Shown: positions 36,124-47,400 of the stretch, one piece after another
Numbering within the stretch: position 1 is the stretch's first letter
Layout of the letters: every line of letters begins with the position of its first letter
Source of the DNA: a bacterium
GTDB taxonomy: Bacteria; SZUA-79; Acidulodesulfobacterales; Acidulodesulfobacteraceae
Reading direction: 5' to 3'
Assembly: GCA_021809845.1 (NCBI GenBank)
Contig: JAJZJW010000002.1
Location: 62,001 to 126,000, forward strand
DNA: 64,000 nt
Notes under the pieces: model-generated
Seen by the model: only the letters and a program-made list of their open reading frames with translations
Told to the model about the DNA's origin: nothing
The model's database searches: none
Made by a program: the position numbers and the translations under genes

Positions 36124-38703
36124 TTACTTATTAAGGGCATATAATTTTTTAATATGGTCAAGTCTTCCGTCAAGAATTTTTATGATTTCTTTTCCTTGAT
36201 CTCTCTGTTTTTCTTGGCTATCTTTAATATAATTCACGCCTTTAAAAAAATATTTAAAAACATTAAGCGCTTTATCCGGTTCAATTTTATTTGCTGCAAT
36301 TAATTTCTTAAAGTTTATAATATAATTGCCGAAATTAATATCATTGTTATTATAATTAAAATATTTTTTAAATATTTTTTTAATTAAATCCTCACTGTAT
36401 TTATTTTCTTTTATATTTAATTCTAACTCGTCCAATATTTCATATAGCACAAACAATGGCGTTCCGTACATATCAAACGTATTATTTAAAGAATTTAAGA
36501 TTTTCTCTGTATGCAGCAGCATGATGTTTTCTTCGGATTCCGGTTCCTGTATATTATTATATTTCCGTTCCTTTTTTAGTTTATTTTCTTTTTTGTTCTC
36601 AATATTATTAATATCATCGGTAATATTTAAATCTAAAGCTGAGCCTTCGGATTTAATAAGAGATGAACCTGCGTCAGCATTTAGTCTGCAAGAGAAATCC
36701 GCATCCGCATTCCTTTCTTTATAGCCTTTAAAAAGCGCATCTATAAAATGGGTCACACGGAAATTATAGAATTTATACATATAAGGAATTTTAATCGTCT
36801 TTAAATTTAACAGATTTATTCCATTTTTATTGCGCAAGTTTTTAATAGCCGCAGCTTTTTTGTCTCCATAGTTATCAGCCGCATTCTTATTTTTAATATT
36901 TATATTGCCTTCACGTACGGCACCGGCATCATTAATATTCATATCTATATCTTCATTGGTAATATAGCCTGAAACCGCTACCATAAAATTTGAGTATATA
37001 TTTTCTTTTAACAGCGGAGCATTCGGATAAGCTGCAATAAAATTATTATAACCAAAAATAGGCATTATCTTGCAGCTTCCGTAAACATTTATCAATATAT
37101 CAATAATTTCGCCAATTTCATTAACTATATCAAATAATCCAAATTTTTTTTCCGGCGTTGTTAAAATTATAAAGGAAGAAGGTATTAAACCTATTGAAGC
37201 GCTGTACGCTATAATCTCCTTTGCTTTTTTTATATAAGCCGCCTCTTTTCCGGCTTTTGTTTTTCTGAAAAAGCTTACTTTTTCAGGCAGAAAGCTTTCA
37301 ACTCCTATTTGTATTTTTGAAAAATTGGCTTTTTTAAGCTTATTAAGAAGAGCTATATCATGAACATGCTCAACTTTTACCATCGCCGTAAAACTGAATC
37401 TTTTGTTGAGCTCATGTGCAATAATTAAATCAAGAAGGTTATTAATCCATTTTTTATTTTGCACAAAAAGGTCATCATCAAAACTTATGCCGAAAACATT
37501 GTGATTTTTTGCTTCATTTAATACTTGTAATATAAATTGTATATTTAATTTCCTGTAATTATAATTTACTATGCTGCAATATGAGCACTTCCCCCAGCTG
37601 CAACCTCTCTGTGCATAAATTCCGATGGACTCAAATTTATAATAATCATAGATATCCCACGGATATGACGTATATTGCTCATTTATTTCTTCTTCTGTCG
37701 GATGCGGCGCTATTAAATTTTCAAAATCCGCCTCTGATATCAGAGCTTTATACGGATTATAGAACTTCGGAAAGGCGTCATTTTCCCGGTTTATTTTTTT
37801 AAAGTACCGTACGCTCCCATCATTAAGCTTCACAGCAACACCCGATATAGGCACCTTAACTTTACATTTAAAACGGAACGAGGAACCATCATCCGAGCAG
37901 ACCGTACCATTTATTTCCGGCGCAATACACTGGGAATTGTAACTTTCGTAATTTAGAGAACTTGGCAACTGTATAATTCTTTCAAAAAAAATTTCATCCG
38001 GTAAATACAGCACAGGGGACGAAAAGCTGCCTCTGTTTTTAAATAAAAGCGTCATATGCTTCTCTGTGCAAAAATAAGCTTCATCTTTTTTAATATTGGA
38101 TTTTGTGTCATCAGGAAATTTCTTAAAGATTTCTGATTCAAAGATTTCTGATTCAAAGATTTCTGAACCAAAGACTCCTGAATTTATGTGCGATTTATTC
38201 TGCTGAGCATATAGAGCGTATTTATCATATGTTTTTATCGAATCTAAAATAGCGGGGAGTGTTTTTTCGGCGTCCCCTTCTATTACGATATCTATCCCTT
38301 CGGCATTAATAAGCTCTTTAGTGTAGCTGTAAACACCCGTACCGCCTAGCACATTTACGATAAAAGGGTCTATATTTTTAATTTTAATAGCAGTTTGAAG
38401 TATGTTCCGCAGATTGTCAGCGCTCATCAGGGATAAAAGACACACATCATATTTCTGAAAATCATTTTTATTATACGGACTTTTATTATCAGAATCCTGT
38501 CTTTTATTTATAGCATGGGCATTAGCACTGCTGGTGCTTTTATCTTTTTTAAGTGATTTGAGCAAATCGTCTTCACTTATAAAAAAATCTACAGAGAAGC
38601 CGATATTTCTGAGATATGCTACAAAAAATAAAATAGGAGGGGCTTCTTTTGACTTAAAACGTTCGTAATCAACATAAAAGGCAAGTTTTTTGGGTTTCTG
38701 CAA
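36124..38703 (-). CDS. B12-binding-type radical SAM protein
   Basis: An 859-residue protein. The N-terminal part resembles a cobalamin-binding-like Rossmann fold (YDVCLLSLM, VLGGTGVYS, IDIVIEGDAEKTLPAI), without the B12-ligating DxHxxG. The radical SAM core starts near residue 375 with RGCSWGKCSYC, giving a CX4CX2C spacing instead of the usual CX3CX2C; GISFDDDLF and IQIGVESF follow. Two long Asn/Lys-rich inserts (about 590-640 and 660-720) and a short tandem repeat (SEIFESEIFESEIF near residue 190, DNA unit GATTCAAAGATTTCT) enlarge it. Function unknown; family members modify small molecules, lipids or RNA. It stands alone between spacers. Confidence 0.85.
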   Translation of the reverse strand: MQKPKKLAFYVDYERFKSKEAPPILFFVAYLRNIGFSVDFFISEDDLLKSLKKDKSTSSANAHAINKRQDSDNKSPYNKNDFQKYDVCLLSLMSADNLRNILQTAIKIKNIDPFIVNVLGGTGVYSYTKELINAEGIDIVIEGDAEKTLPAILDSIKTYDKYALYAQQNKSHINSGVFGSEIFESEIFESEIFKKFPDDTKSNIKKDEAYFCTEKHMTLLFKNRGSFSSPVLYLPDEIFFERIIQLPSSLNYESYNSQCIAPEINGTVCSDDGSSFRFKCKVKVPISGVAVKLNDGSVRYFKKINRENDAFPKFYNPYKALISEADFENLIAPHPTEEEINEQYTSYPWDIYDYYKFESIGIYAQRGCSWGKCSYCSIVNYNYRKLNIQFILQVLNEAKNHNVFGISFDDDLFVQNKKWINNLLDLIIAHELNKRFSFTAMVKVEHVHDIALLNKLKKANFSKIQIGVESFLPEKVSFFRKTKAGKEAAYIKKAKEIIAYSASIGLIPSSFIILTTPEKKFGLFDIVNEIGEIIDILINVYGSCKIMPIFGYNNFIAAYPNAPLLKENIYSNFMVAVSGYITNEDIDMNINDAGAVREGNINIKNKNAADNYGDKKAAAIKNLRNKNGINLLNLKTIKIPYMYKFYNFRVTHFIDALFKGYKERNADADFSCRLNADAGSSLIKSEGSALDLNITDDINNIENKKENKLKKERKYNNIQEPESEENIMLLHTEKILNSLNNTFDMYGTPLFVLYEILDELELNIKENKYSEDLIKKIFKKYFNYNNNDINFGNYIINFKKLIAANKIEPDKALNVFKYFFKGVNYIKDSQEKQRDQGKEIIKILDGRLDHIKKLYALNK

Positions 38704-38914
38704 TCTTTATATACCTAAAAATATCAATTATTTTATTTTAGCAAGATTTTATTTTAGGGTTAACTAACAAAAAAAGCTGCTGGTTGTACTTCATCCGTAA
38801 AACAAATAATATTAACGCTATATTATTTTACAATTTTTTGCAGGTTATTTCTTATGCTTAAATCTTACTTCCAAACATACGGCAACATGCAAATGTTACA
38901 TTTCGAACTTCTTA

Positions 38915-40336
38915 TCATTTAAAGAAATATGAATAAATAATTTTTTCTGAGACTCCGCCGCCTTCTATTCTCCATACCGGTTTTTCGACAACTAAAGCAG
39001 AAACTGCTATTTTTTTGTTCTTCGCTTCTCCAAAACCGGTAAACCACTGATATAAGCCTGTAGGATGGTTCCCCGATATAGTCCCTGTCTTTCCTCCGGT
39101 TATAATACCCGGAAGCATGTATTGATTATAAATATTATAAAAATCATACCTGCCTATCCCTTTTGTCACAGTGCTGACCATTAGTTCTTTTAAAATAGCA
39201 GCGGTGGAAGGGGTAATAGGATTATCTAAAACTTTGACACCTTTATGTTTATATACTATATGACCTTTATGATTTATTACCTCTTCGATAATATATGGGT
39301 CAAGCAATTTTCCGCCGTTAATAACGGCTGCCGACATCAGCGCAGCAAGTATAGGCGTAACTCTGGCATTTTTAAAACCTGCGCCGGTCAATTCTAGTTC
39401 GTAAAATTTTGAAGCAGACGGCACTTTTGCAGTGCTATCTTGCAAATTTAAGATAAAAGGTATTTTACGATTAAAATAATATTTATTAAAATATTTTTGC
39501 AATAATTGCCTGCCTACATAAAATCCGGCAATTTTACCAAAAGCAATATCGCATGATTTTGCAAAAGCCAGCCTGAAGGATATTCTGTTATTTCCGGTAT
39601 TTATGTTCTGAATCCAGTAATTTTTATTTGTTCCATATAATCCACCGTTATAACACACGTTTAATCCGGGATAAAATCCTTTAGCTCCAATTGCCGCGGA
39701 TGCTGTAACAATTTTTGCAAGCGAACCCGGTCTGTAAGCTATTAAATCTGAAATTTCATATTTTTTAGATTTATTGCTTGCATATGAATATAATCCGAGA
39801 ACTGCACCTGTCTCGGGATTGACAGCTGCAACCGCTCCGAATGGGACGCTATATTCCGTTAATACTTTTTTTGCTTCATTTTGTACGACAGGGTCGAGAG
39901 TGTAAACTATTGTGTATTTTCCGAGCTTTTGCACGTAATGCCCGTTTTTAATAGTGTTAAATTTCGGAGAATGAGTTCTGAAATATTTTTGTAATGATTT
40001 AATAGAAAAATTATGCTTGTTAAAATATTTTCTTCCGAGCGCGGCTGCGCCATTTGTGTTTGAAGATGCCGATAATGTTTTTATTTTCTTATGGTTGCCG
40101 GCGCCGTAAAATTTGATAGGCCTTATTCCAGTGCCTAAAAAGGTCCGCTGTTTGCTTAAAACTGATTTTTCATAATAATTTTTTAAAAAAAAGAATAATT
40201 TTACACCGCCAAACGAAATAAATAAAAATGCAACAATAAATATAAAAATATATAGCGGCCTTAAATTATTAGGTTTTTTTCTTTTATTTTTATTTAGAAT
40301 GTGTTGATATGATTTCCAATCTTTTATTCTTTCCAT
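38915..40336 (-). CDS. Penicillin-binding protein, transpeptidase domain
   Basis: A 473-residue membrane-anchored D,D-transpeptidase. It has a short basic cytoplasmic tail, one membrane helix (about 27-48, YIFIFIVAFLFISFGGVKLF) and then a periplasmic catalytic domain. Active-site motifs are PGSLAKIVTA (SxxK, about residue 204), KSCDIAF in the place of SxN, and GGKTGTISG (KTG, about 415). The short N-terminal region and no transglycosylase domain fit class B PBPs of PBP2/FtsI type, though SCD is unusual at the SxN position. It crosslinks peptidoglycan; exact cell-cycle role is not decidable. Confidence 0.85.
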   Translation of the reverse strand: MERIKDWKSYQHILNKNKRKKPNNLRPLYIFIFIVAFLFISFGGVKLFFFLKNYYEKSVLSKQRTFLGTGIRPIKFYGAGNHKKIKTLSASSNTNGAAALGRKYFNKHNFSIKSLQKYFRTHSPKFNTIKNGHYVQKLGKYTIVYTLDPVVQNEAKKVLTEYSVPFGAVAAVNPETGAVLGLYSYASNKSKKYEISDLIAYRPGSLAKIVTASAAIGAKGFYPGLNVCYNGGLYGTNKNYWIQNINTGNNRISFRLAFAKSCDIAFGKIAGFYVGRQLLQKYFNKYYFNRKIPFILNLQDSTAKVPSASKFYELELTGAGFKNARVTPILAALMSAAVINGGKLLDPYIIEEVINHKGHIVYKHKGVKVLDNPITPSTAAILKELMVSTVTKGIGRYDFYNIYNQYMLPGIITGGKTGTISGNHPTGLYQWFTGFGEAKNKKIAVSALVVEKPVWRIEGGGVSEKIIYSYFFK

Positions 40337-40431
40337 TATTAATAATTTTATTCTGTATTATATATATTGATATTGTACTATCATATTTATTTTAATAATT
40401 TTTAATTTTAAAATATATTATTCACTGTTGT

Positions 40432-41838
40432 TTATTCTTGGTTTTTGCCGCCAACAACTATAGAAGGTATTCTTAAAGTAGGCTGCCCATCGGACACTGG
40501 TGCTCCCTGCCCGTCTTTGCCGCAGGTGCCAACGCTGTAACCCATGTCATTTCCAATCATATCTATGTTGTTTAATATTTCCGGTCCGTTGCCCATCAAA
40601 GTCGCGCCGCTTACCGCTTCACAGACAACGCCGTTTTTTAAAATATACCCTTCCATTACTTCAAATACAAAATCACCGGTAACGGTATTTACCTGCCCGC
40701 CCCCCATTTTTTTGACAAATAGACCTTTGTCTACAGTTTTAATTATATCTTCAGGCAGGCTTTTGCCCTTTGCTATCATTGTATTTGACATTCTGACTAT
40801 AGGCTGGTGTTCATAAGACTCTCTTCTGCCGTTGCCAGTCAATTCATATCCATATTTAATATTGGACAAACGGTCGGACATATACTTCTTTAGCACACCA
40901 TTTTCAACTAATATATTTTTATTTGACGCCGTACCTTCATCGTCAAATCTGTACGAGCCTCTTTTTCCTATTAATGAAGAATCGTCGATAACTGTAACCA
41001 ATTTTGAAGCAACTTCTTGACCGATTTTATCAGAATATACGCTTAAACCGCTGCCGGTTATATCAGCTTCCAAACCATGTCCTATGGCTTCATGTATCAT
41101 GGTCCCGCCTGCCTCGCTTGACAGCACGACAGGCATTGTTCCTGAAGGAGCAAATGGCGCATCAAGCAGAGTTATTGCTCTGCTGCATGCTTTTCTCGCA
41201 ATTTCAGCAGGTTCAACTGTTTCAAAAAATTCAAATCCCATGAATGCTGAAGCAGGTTCATAACCCATTTCTGTTTTTTTGCCGTTAGATGCCACAACAT
41301 TTACAAAAAAAGTAATAATTTCTCTGCTGTCTTTAGCAATATTTCCTTTGGAATTTACTATAATAACATCTTGTTTATAGTCTTTATATAAAACATTGGC
41401 CTGCAAAATCCTTTTATCATATCCCCATGAAAATTTTACGGCATCGTCTATTTTTTTTATTTTTTCATTCATAGAAACGTTTAATGCGTCTTTTAAAATA
41501 GGAATATCTATTTTCGCTTTAGACTCTTTAAAATTCAAATCTAACTTATTGAAATTATTATTTTTTCTATTCGTTTTTGCTATTTTGTTCAAATTTTTGC
41601 CTATTTCTAATAAATTTTTCTCATCAATGTTATTCGTAAATGCATAATATGATTTTTTTTCTGAAATAAGCCTTAATCCTGCGCCTCCGGAAACTCCAGA
41701 GATAGCTTTTTCCAATTTTTTATTCTCATTTGAAAGAAAATTTGATATATTGGATTCAAAGAATATGTCAATATAATCATCTCCTGAGGTTCCTATAATT
41801 TTAAAAATTTTATCAAAATCTATATTGTCAACCTGCAT
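40432..41838 (-). CDS. tldD: Metalloprotease TldD
   Basis: A 468-residue TldD/PmbA-family protein. The zinc-binding HEAIGH box lies at about residue 248 (EAGGTMIHEAIGHGLEAD), with the C-terminal Cys/His-containing region GNDMGYSVGTCGKDGQGAPV closing the fold. TldD pairs with PmbA/TldE to make a heterodimeric protease that processes peptides such as microcin B17 and CcdA. PmbA is not in the window. The family start MQVDNIDFDKIF is reasonable, with AGGAG before the ATG. Confidence 0.93.
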   Translation of the reverse strand: MQVDNIDFDKIFKIIGTSGDDYIDIFFESNISNFLSNENKKLEKAISGVSGGAGLRLISEKKSYYAFTNNIDEKNLLEIGKNLNKIAKTNRKNNNFNKLDLNFKESKAKIDIPILKDALNVSMNEKIKKIDDAVKFSWGYDKRILQANVLYKDYKQDVIIVNSKGNIAKDSREIITFFVNVVASNGKKTEMGYEPASAFMGFEFFETVEPAEIARKACSRAITLLDAPFAPSGTMPVVLSSEAGGTMIHEAIGHGLEADITGSGLSVYSDKIGQEVASKLVTVIDDSSLIGKRGSYRFDDEGTASNKNILVENGVLKKYMSDRLSNIKYGYELTGNGRRESYEHQPIVRMSNTMIAKGKSLPEDIIKTVDKGLFVKKMGGGQVNTVTGDFVFEVMEGYILKNGVVCEAVSGATLMGNGPEILNNIDMIGNDMGYSVGTCGKDGQGAPVSDGQPTLRIPSIVVGGKNQE

Positions 41839-42049
41839 CTTAACTCCTAATTTTTTGTTATGATAAAATACAAAAACTTAATCTATCATTATTTATGATT
41901 ATATTTTATAATTACTAATGCTCCAAATAATACAATAAACCATGTTAAGTATAGCATAAAACATAATGTTTATAAATAGGCAAAATAATAAAAATTTTAA
42001 GTACTCTCCAACATATTAATTAATAATAATTTTTTAACGTTAAAGCATA

Positions 42050-43294
42050 ATGAACATAAAAGAAGCAATTCTGGAAATAAATTTAAGAAATTTGTCTAAT
42101 AATATTCAACAATTAAAATTATTAGAATTTAATAAAAATAAAACAATAATAGCAATCATAAAATCGGATGCTTATGGGCACGGTTTATTGGAGGTTGCGC
42201 AGGTCTTAGAAAAGGAAGGAATTAATTTTTTTGGAGTAATTAAATTAGAGGATGCTATTCTACTGAAAAATAAACTAACCAGTCCCAAAATTTTGCTGCT
42301 TTCAGGGGTCGATGAAAAAAATATTTCTGTTGCCGCCGCAATGGATATTTCTATTTGCGTATATGATTTAAATTATCTTAAAGCGGTTTATGCAGCTGCA
42401 AAAACCGCTCAGAAGAAAATCCTTATACATCTGAAATACGATTCAGGAATGAGTAGACTTGGATTTAAGGATGACGAATTATATAAGGCGTTAGATTATA
42501 TTGAAGAAATTAGAAAAAATGGCAATTTTTTAGAATTTGAAGGTATTTTTAGTCATTTTTCTTCCGCTGAATCAGACACAGATTATACAAGCTTCCAACT
42601 AAATAATTATAAAAACATTTTAAAAACAATATATAATAGAAAGTTAACGCCGCTTTACCGTCATATAAGCGCAAGCTCTTCTATGCTCAGTACTGAAATA
42701 AAAGATGATTTTTCAAATTCTGTCAGACCAGGCATATCTTTATACGGAATAAACCCTATAAATCAACAGGTTAAATCGAAAAATACAGCTAAACATTGCA
42801 ATAATAAACAAACTTGCGATGCAGGAAATTTGGTTCTTAAACCATTGATGACGCTAAAAACCGGCATTATTCAAATTAAACAAATAAAAAAAGGCTGTTT
42901 TGTTTCTTACGGTAAAACATTTCAGGCTCCTCGCGACATGACCATAGGTATTATTAATGCCGGTTATGACAATGGCATACCTAGAATGTTGTCTAATAAA
43001 GGACGGGTCATAATAAATAATCAATATGCCGATATTATAGGCACCATAACTATGAATATGACAATAGTCGATATGACGGAAATTGAAAACGCTTCATTAG
43101 AAAACGAAGCAATTATTCTTGGCGAAAGCAGGTGTAAAAAAATAACTATAGAGGAAATTGCCGGTTATGCCGACACAATCCCTTATGAAATATGCCTGAA
43201 TCTAGGAAAATCTAATAAACGGATATATATAAACACAATAAAATCTAATATATCGGCAAACAACACCGGCAACAACAATAATAATAATAATTAA
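42050..43294 (+). CDS. alr: Alanine racemase
   Basis: A PLP-dependent fold-type III racemase, L- to D-alanine for the cell wall, 414 residues. The PLP lysine lies in IIAIIKSDAYGHG (about 38). LKYDSGMSRLGFKDDEL, FEGIFSHFSSA, HISASSSML and VRPGISLYGI follow, and the second catalytic Tyr region is in the C-terminal beta domain (SYGKTFQAP). It has an Asn/Cys insert near 235-260 and a Gly/Asn tail encoded by AAC/AAT repeats. It is the only plus-strand gene between 34 and 63 kb. A hairpin follows. Confidence 0.93.
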   Translation: MNIKEAILEINLRNLSNNIQQLKLLEFNKNKTIIAIIKSDAYGHGLLEVAQVLEKEGINFFGVIKLEDAILLKNKLTSPKILLLSGVDEKNISVAAAMDISICVYDLNYLKAVYAAAKTAQKKILIHLKYDSGMSRLGFKDDELYKALDYIEEIRKNGNFLEFEGIFSHFSSAESDTDYTSFQLNNYKNILKTIYNRKLTPLYRHISASSSMLSTEIKDDFSNSVRPGISLYGINPINQQVKSKNTAKHCNNKQTCDAGNLVLKPLMTLKTGIIQIKQIKKGCFVSYGKTFQAPRDMTIGIINAGYDNGIPRMLSNKGRVIINNQYADIIGTITMNMTIVDMTEIENASLENEAIILGESRCKKITIEEIAGYADTIPYEICLNLGKSNKRIYINTIKSNISANNTGNNNNNNN

Positions 43295-43296
43295 AA

Positions 43297-43345
43297 ACGG
43301 TAAAGCAGTATCCCGTCAACAAAAACAGAAACACCGCTTTACCGT
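43297..43345. terminator. Bidirectional hairpin between alr and nfu
   Basis: ACGGTAAAGC (43297-43306) and GCTTTACCGT (43336-43345) form a perfect 10-bp stem around a 29-base loop, at the meeting point of convergent genes. T-runs are weak. Confidence 0.6.
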
Positions 43346-43420
43346 CTTAACATTATATATAATATACAAATATACAATATTATATAATATAAGTTTTTTT
43401 TGTTACACTTACCTTTATTT

Positions 43421-43651
43421 TTAAACTGCGTTAACTTCTTTGACTTCTGGTATTCTTTCTTTCAACACCCTTTCTATGCCGCCTTTTAGGGTCATCATTG
43501 AACCCATACATCCCGCACACGCGCCTTGAAGTCTAACATTTACCGTACCGTCATCTAATATATTAACCAATTCTACATCTCCGCCGTCAAACTGAAGAGA
43601 CGGCCTAATTTCATCTAACACTTTTTCTACCGCTATTTTATCTACAGCCAT
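43421..43651 (-). CDS. NifU-like (Nfu) C-terminal-domain Fe-S scaffold protein
   Basis: A 76-residue Nfu domain: DEIRPSLQFDGGDVELVNI and the cluster-binding GACAGCMGSMMTLKGGIE (CxxC). Nfu proteins carry and pass on [4Fe-4S] clusters from the ISC/SUF machinery. Start is set by GGGAGG five bases before the ATG. The gene is 76 bp from greA on the same strand. The numerous Fe-S proteins of the window are possible clients. Confidence 0.95.
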   Translation of the reverse strand: MAVDKIAVEKVLDEIRPSLQFDGGDVELVNILDDGTVNVRLQGACAGCMGSMMTLKGGIERVLKERIPEVKEVNAV

Positions 43652-43727
43652 TAATCCTCCCTTTTCTTATAATTATTTAAATACGTCATTCGCTAAAATA
43701 ATGAATGCTCTTTATTATAAGATACCA

Positions 43728-44219
43728 TTAACCGTAAGTAATGTCAAGAACTTCAAACTCCCGTTTGCCCTTAGGAACATTTATGGCAACTTCATCCCCA
43801 ACATGTTTCCCTATTAACGCTTTTGCGATAGGTGAAGATATAGAAATTTTACCTTTGCTTATATCTGATTCCGTATCACCTACTATCTGATACGAAACCT
43901 CCGTGCCTATATCTAAATCCATAAGTTTGATTTTTGCTCCAAAAACAATTTTTTCTTCGCATATTTTTGATATATCTATTATTTGCGCCCTCGCTATTTT
44001 ATCCTCAAGCTCTATAATTTTGCCTTCCAGAAAACTTTGTTTTTCTTTGGCAGCGCTATACTCCGCATTCTCAGACAAATCGCCATGTGCCCGGGCTTCT
44101 TCAATCGCTGATATATTTGCAGGCCTTTCGACAGATTTTAATCTTTTAAGTTCTTTGACTATTTTGTCGTACCCTTCTTTAGTAATAGGGCAGGAATCAT
44201 TGTTATTGTTAATACTCAA
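43728..44219 (-). CDS. greA: Transcription elongation factor GreA
   Basis: A 163-residue protein. The coiled-coil hairpin (ITKEGYDKIVKELKRL to ENAEYSAAKEKQSFLEGKI) carries the acidic tip EEARAHGDLSENAEY, and the C-terminal FKBP-like domain ends SPIAKALIGKHVGD. GreA rescues backtracked RNA polymerase by stimulating transcript cleavage. Start is TTG at 44219, set by GGAGGTG eight bases upstream. carB lies upstream; the carAB-greA order is common. Confidence 0.97.
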   Translation of the reverse strand: MSINNNNDSCPITKEGYDKIVKELKRLKSVERPANISAIEEARAHGDLSENAEYSAAKEKQSFLEGKIIELEDKIARAQIIDISKICEEKIVFGAKIKLMDLDIGTEVSYQIVGDTESDISKGKISISSPIAKALIGKHVGDEVAINVPKGKREFEVLDITYG

Positions 44220-44432
44220 TTAAAGTTCACCTCCACATTAACCTTATAGCTATTATAAAATTAGTAAAATAATTAATAATCAATTTTTTGCTGCTTTTTT
44301 TAGTTATATTTATTTTGCCCTTTTAATATATAGCATATACGTTAGTTATAGTTAATTTTTATATAGTTTTTTACAGAGTTTTTTACAAATTTTTTATATG
44401 TAGATTTATACGCTACATTATATGCTTAGTTT

Positions 44433-47400
44433 TTATATGCTTTTGTAATACTCCTGAATAGATTTAACACACAATTTTTCTTCTTTAAGCGATTTTATAG
44501 CTGAAGAAGCGGCAAATGCACCCCTTATTGTAGTATAATAAGGTATAGAAAACTCAATTGCGCTTCTCCTGATAATATAAGAATCTTCAAGTGATTTCAT
44601 GCCTCTCGGCGTATTAAAAATCATATTAATTTCTTTATTTTTTAACGCATCTATAATATGAGGTCTTCCTTCTTTAACTTTATTTATTTTAAAATTTTTA
44701 ATATTTAATTTGTTTAGATATTCAGAAGTGCCTTTTGTTGCCAAAATATTGAAACCCATTCCTATTAATCGTATGCAAAGCTCTTTTAAATATTTCTTAT
44801 CCTCGTCTTTTACGCTTATTAAAATATTGCCGCTTTTCGGAATGTTCTGCCCGGAAGCTATTTGAGATTTCGCATACGCTATGCCAAAACTTTTGTCTAT
44901 CCCCATAACTTCGCCTGTGGAACGCATTTCAGGGCCAAGCATAGGGTCTACGTTTGAAAATTTTGTAAAAGGAAAGACTGCTTCTTTCACGCAATAATAA
45001 TCAATATTAAAGCATCCGGTTAATCCCAGAGCTTTTAATTTTTTGCCAAACATCACAAGCGTAGCGTATTTTGCAACAGGTATTCCTGTAGCTTTGCTGA
45101 CAAACGGAACTGTGCGTGAAGCCCTCGGATTAACTTCTATGATGTATATTTTGTTGCATTTTATAGCAAATTGTATATTTACTAGTCCTACTACATGAAA
45201 TTCTAAACATATTCGTTTTGTAATTTCTTTTATCTGTTCTATTATGCCGTTACTTAAAGAAAATGCCGGCATTGAACATGCACTGTCTCCGGAATGGACA
45301 CCCGCTTCTTCAATATGCTCCATTATTCCGGCTACATAAACATCTTCCCCATCGCATAATGCATCCACATCCATCTCAATAGCGTCTTCCAAAAACTTAT
45401 CTATTAATATTGGAAAAGAAATATCTTGAGCAAATATTTTTTTAATATATTTATTCAATGAACTTTCGTTATAAATGATTTCCATTGCTCTTCCTCCTAA
45501 TACGTAAGAAGGTCTTAGGAGAACCGGAAACCCAATTAAAATAGAATTTGTATAAACTTCTTCCTCATTAAAAGCCATTGCGCTTTCTGCCTGAGAAAGC
45601 CCCATTTTTTGGATAATGTCTTTAAATTTTTCCCTATCTTCAGCCATATCTATATATTTATATGGCGTTCCAAGAATATTGAATGCCCTGCTTTCAAATT
45701 CTCTGGCAAGTTTGAGAGGGGTCTGTCCGCCAAATTGCAGTATAATTGGAGGATATTCTTCCAATTTAGCGATATTAAGCACGTCTTCAGCAGTTAGCGG
45801 CTCAAAATACAATCTGGAAGACGTATCGTAGTCCGTGGACACCGTTTCAGGATTACAATTAACCATTATCGGTTTATATCCGAGCTCTTTTAATGCAAAA
45901 GCACTATGTACGCAGCAATAGTCAAATTCTATTCCTTGTCCTATTCTATTGGGTCCGCTTCCGAGAATAATCGCTTTTTTGCCTTCAAGCGCGGTAATTT
46001 CATTAGTTTTATCATAAGAAGAATACATATAGGGAGTAGCGGCTTCAAATTCTGCACCGCACGTATCTACTTTTTTATATACCGGGCATATTTTAAATTG
46101 AACTAATAAATTTTCTATGTATTTTTCCTGTTCTTTAATAATTTTCAACGCATTATTATTTTTCTTCAGATATTCGTCGGGCTTAATATGGCTGCCGTTT
46201 TTATCGACGGCGGTTAATTTGGCAATAATCATATTAGAAAAACCTAGCTGCTTTGCTTCTCTTAAAACCGATTCTGCATCTGGCAGTTCTTGAGCTAATC
46301 CGTCATTGGATTCACATGTTTTTGTAGAATTAAAAATATTACAAAGAAACAATTTTTTTTCAAAATCCACAATCTGTTGAATTTGTTCAAGAAACCATCT
46401 GTCAATTTTTGAAAATTCAAAAACCTCGTCAACAGTAAAACCAGCTCTTAAAGAATCCGTTATTAATAAAAGTCTTCTGTAATCCGCATTTTTAATTAAA
46501 CTTTTGATTTCTTCTTTTATGTTAGAAAACCCTATTATTATATTTTTTATATCTAAACATTTATTATCTGCCGATTCTGCTGCCTTTGAAACTGCCTGAC
46601 CCATGACGGCTGCGCTTTCTGCGTCACTAATTGAATGGAAAATTGATTCTGACTTGTTTTGGCAATCGTATAACAAATCAAGACCGTATAATGATTCAAT
46701 CCCATAATATCCGTTCTCCAATGACCTAGCAGCTTTTTGAAGCGATTCGCAAAAAGTTCTGCCTATAGCCATGACTTCACCGACAGATTTCATATGGGTT
46801 GTCAAAGAAGAATCCGTCTGCGGAAATTTTTCAAAAGTAAAGCGCGGGATTTTAGTAACAACATAATCTATAGCAGGTTCGAAACATGCCAGGGTTTTTT
46901 TTGTTATATCATTCGGCAGCTCGTCAAGAGTATACCCTACAGCCAATTTTGCCGCTATTTTAGCAATTGCAAAACCTGTTGCCTTAGAAGCTAAACTTGA
47001 GCTTCTTGAAACTCTGGGGTTCATTTCTATTACATAAGCGTCATCAGAGTTGGGGTCTAACGCAAATTGCACATTTGCCCCTCCTGTTTCTACGCCAATT
47101 TCGCTCATTATTTTTATTGTCCAGTCTCTTATTTTTTGCAAATCCTTATTATTCAATGTTTGAACAGGGGCGATGGTAATTGAATCTCCGGTGTGGATAC
47201 CCATAGGATCAAAATTTTCAATTGAACAGATTATGATGGTATTCTTATTTTTATCGGTCATTACTTCAAGTTCAACTTCTTTAAAACCTATAATTGATTT
47301 TTCTATCAAAATTTCATTTGTAGGGCTTGCATTAATTCCTCTTTGAACATAGTCTTTAAATTCTTCAACATTATAAGCGATGCCGCCTCCTGTGCCGCCA

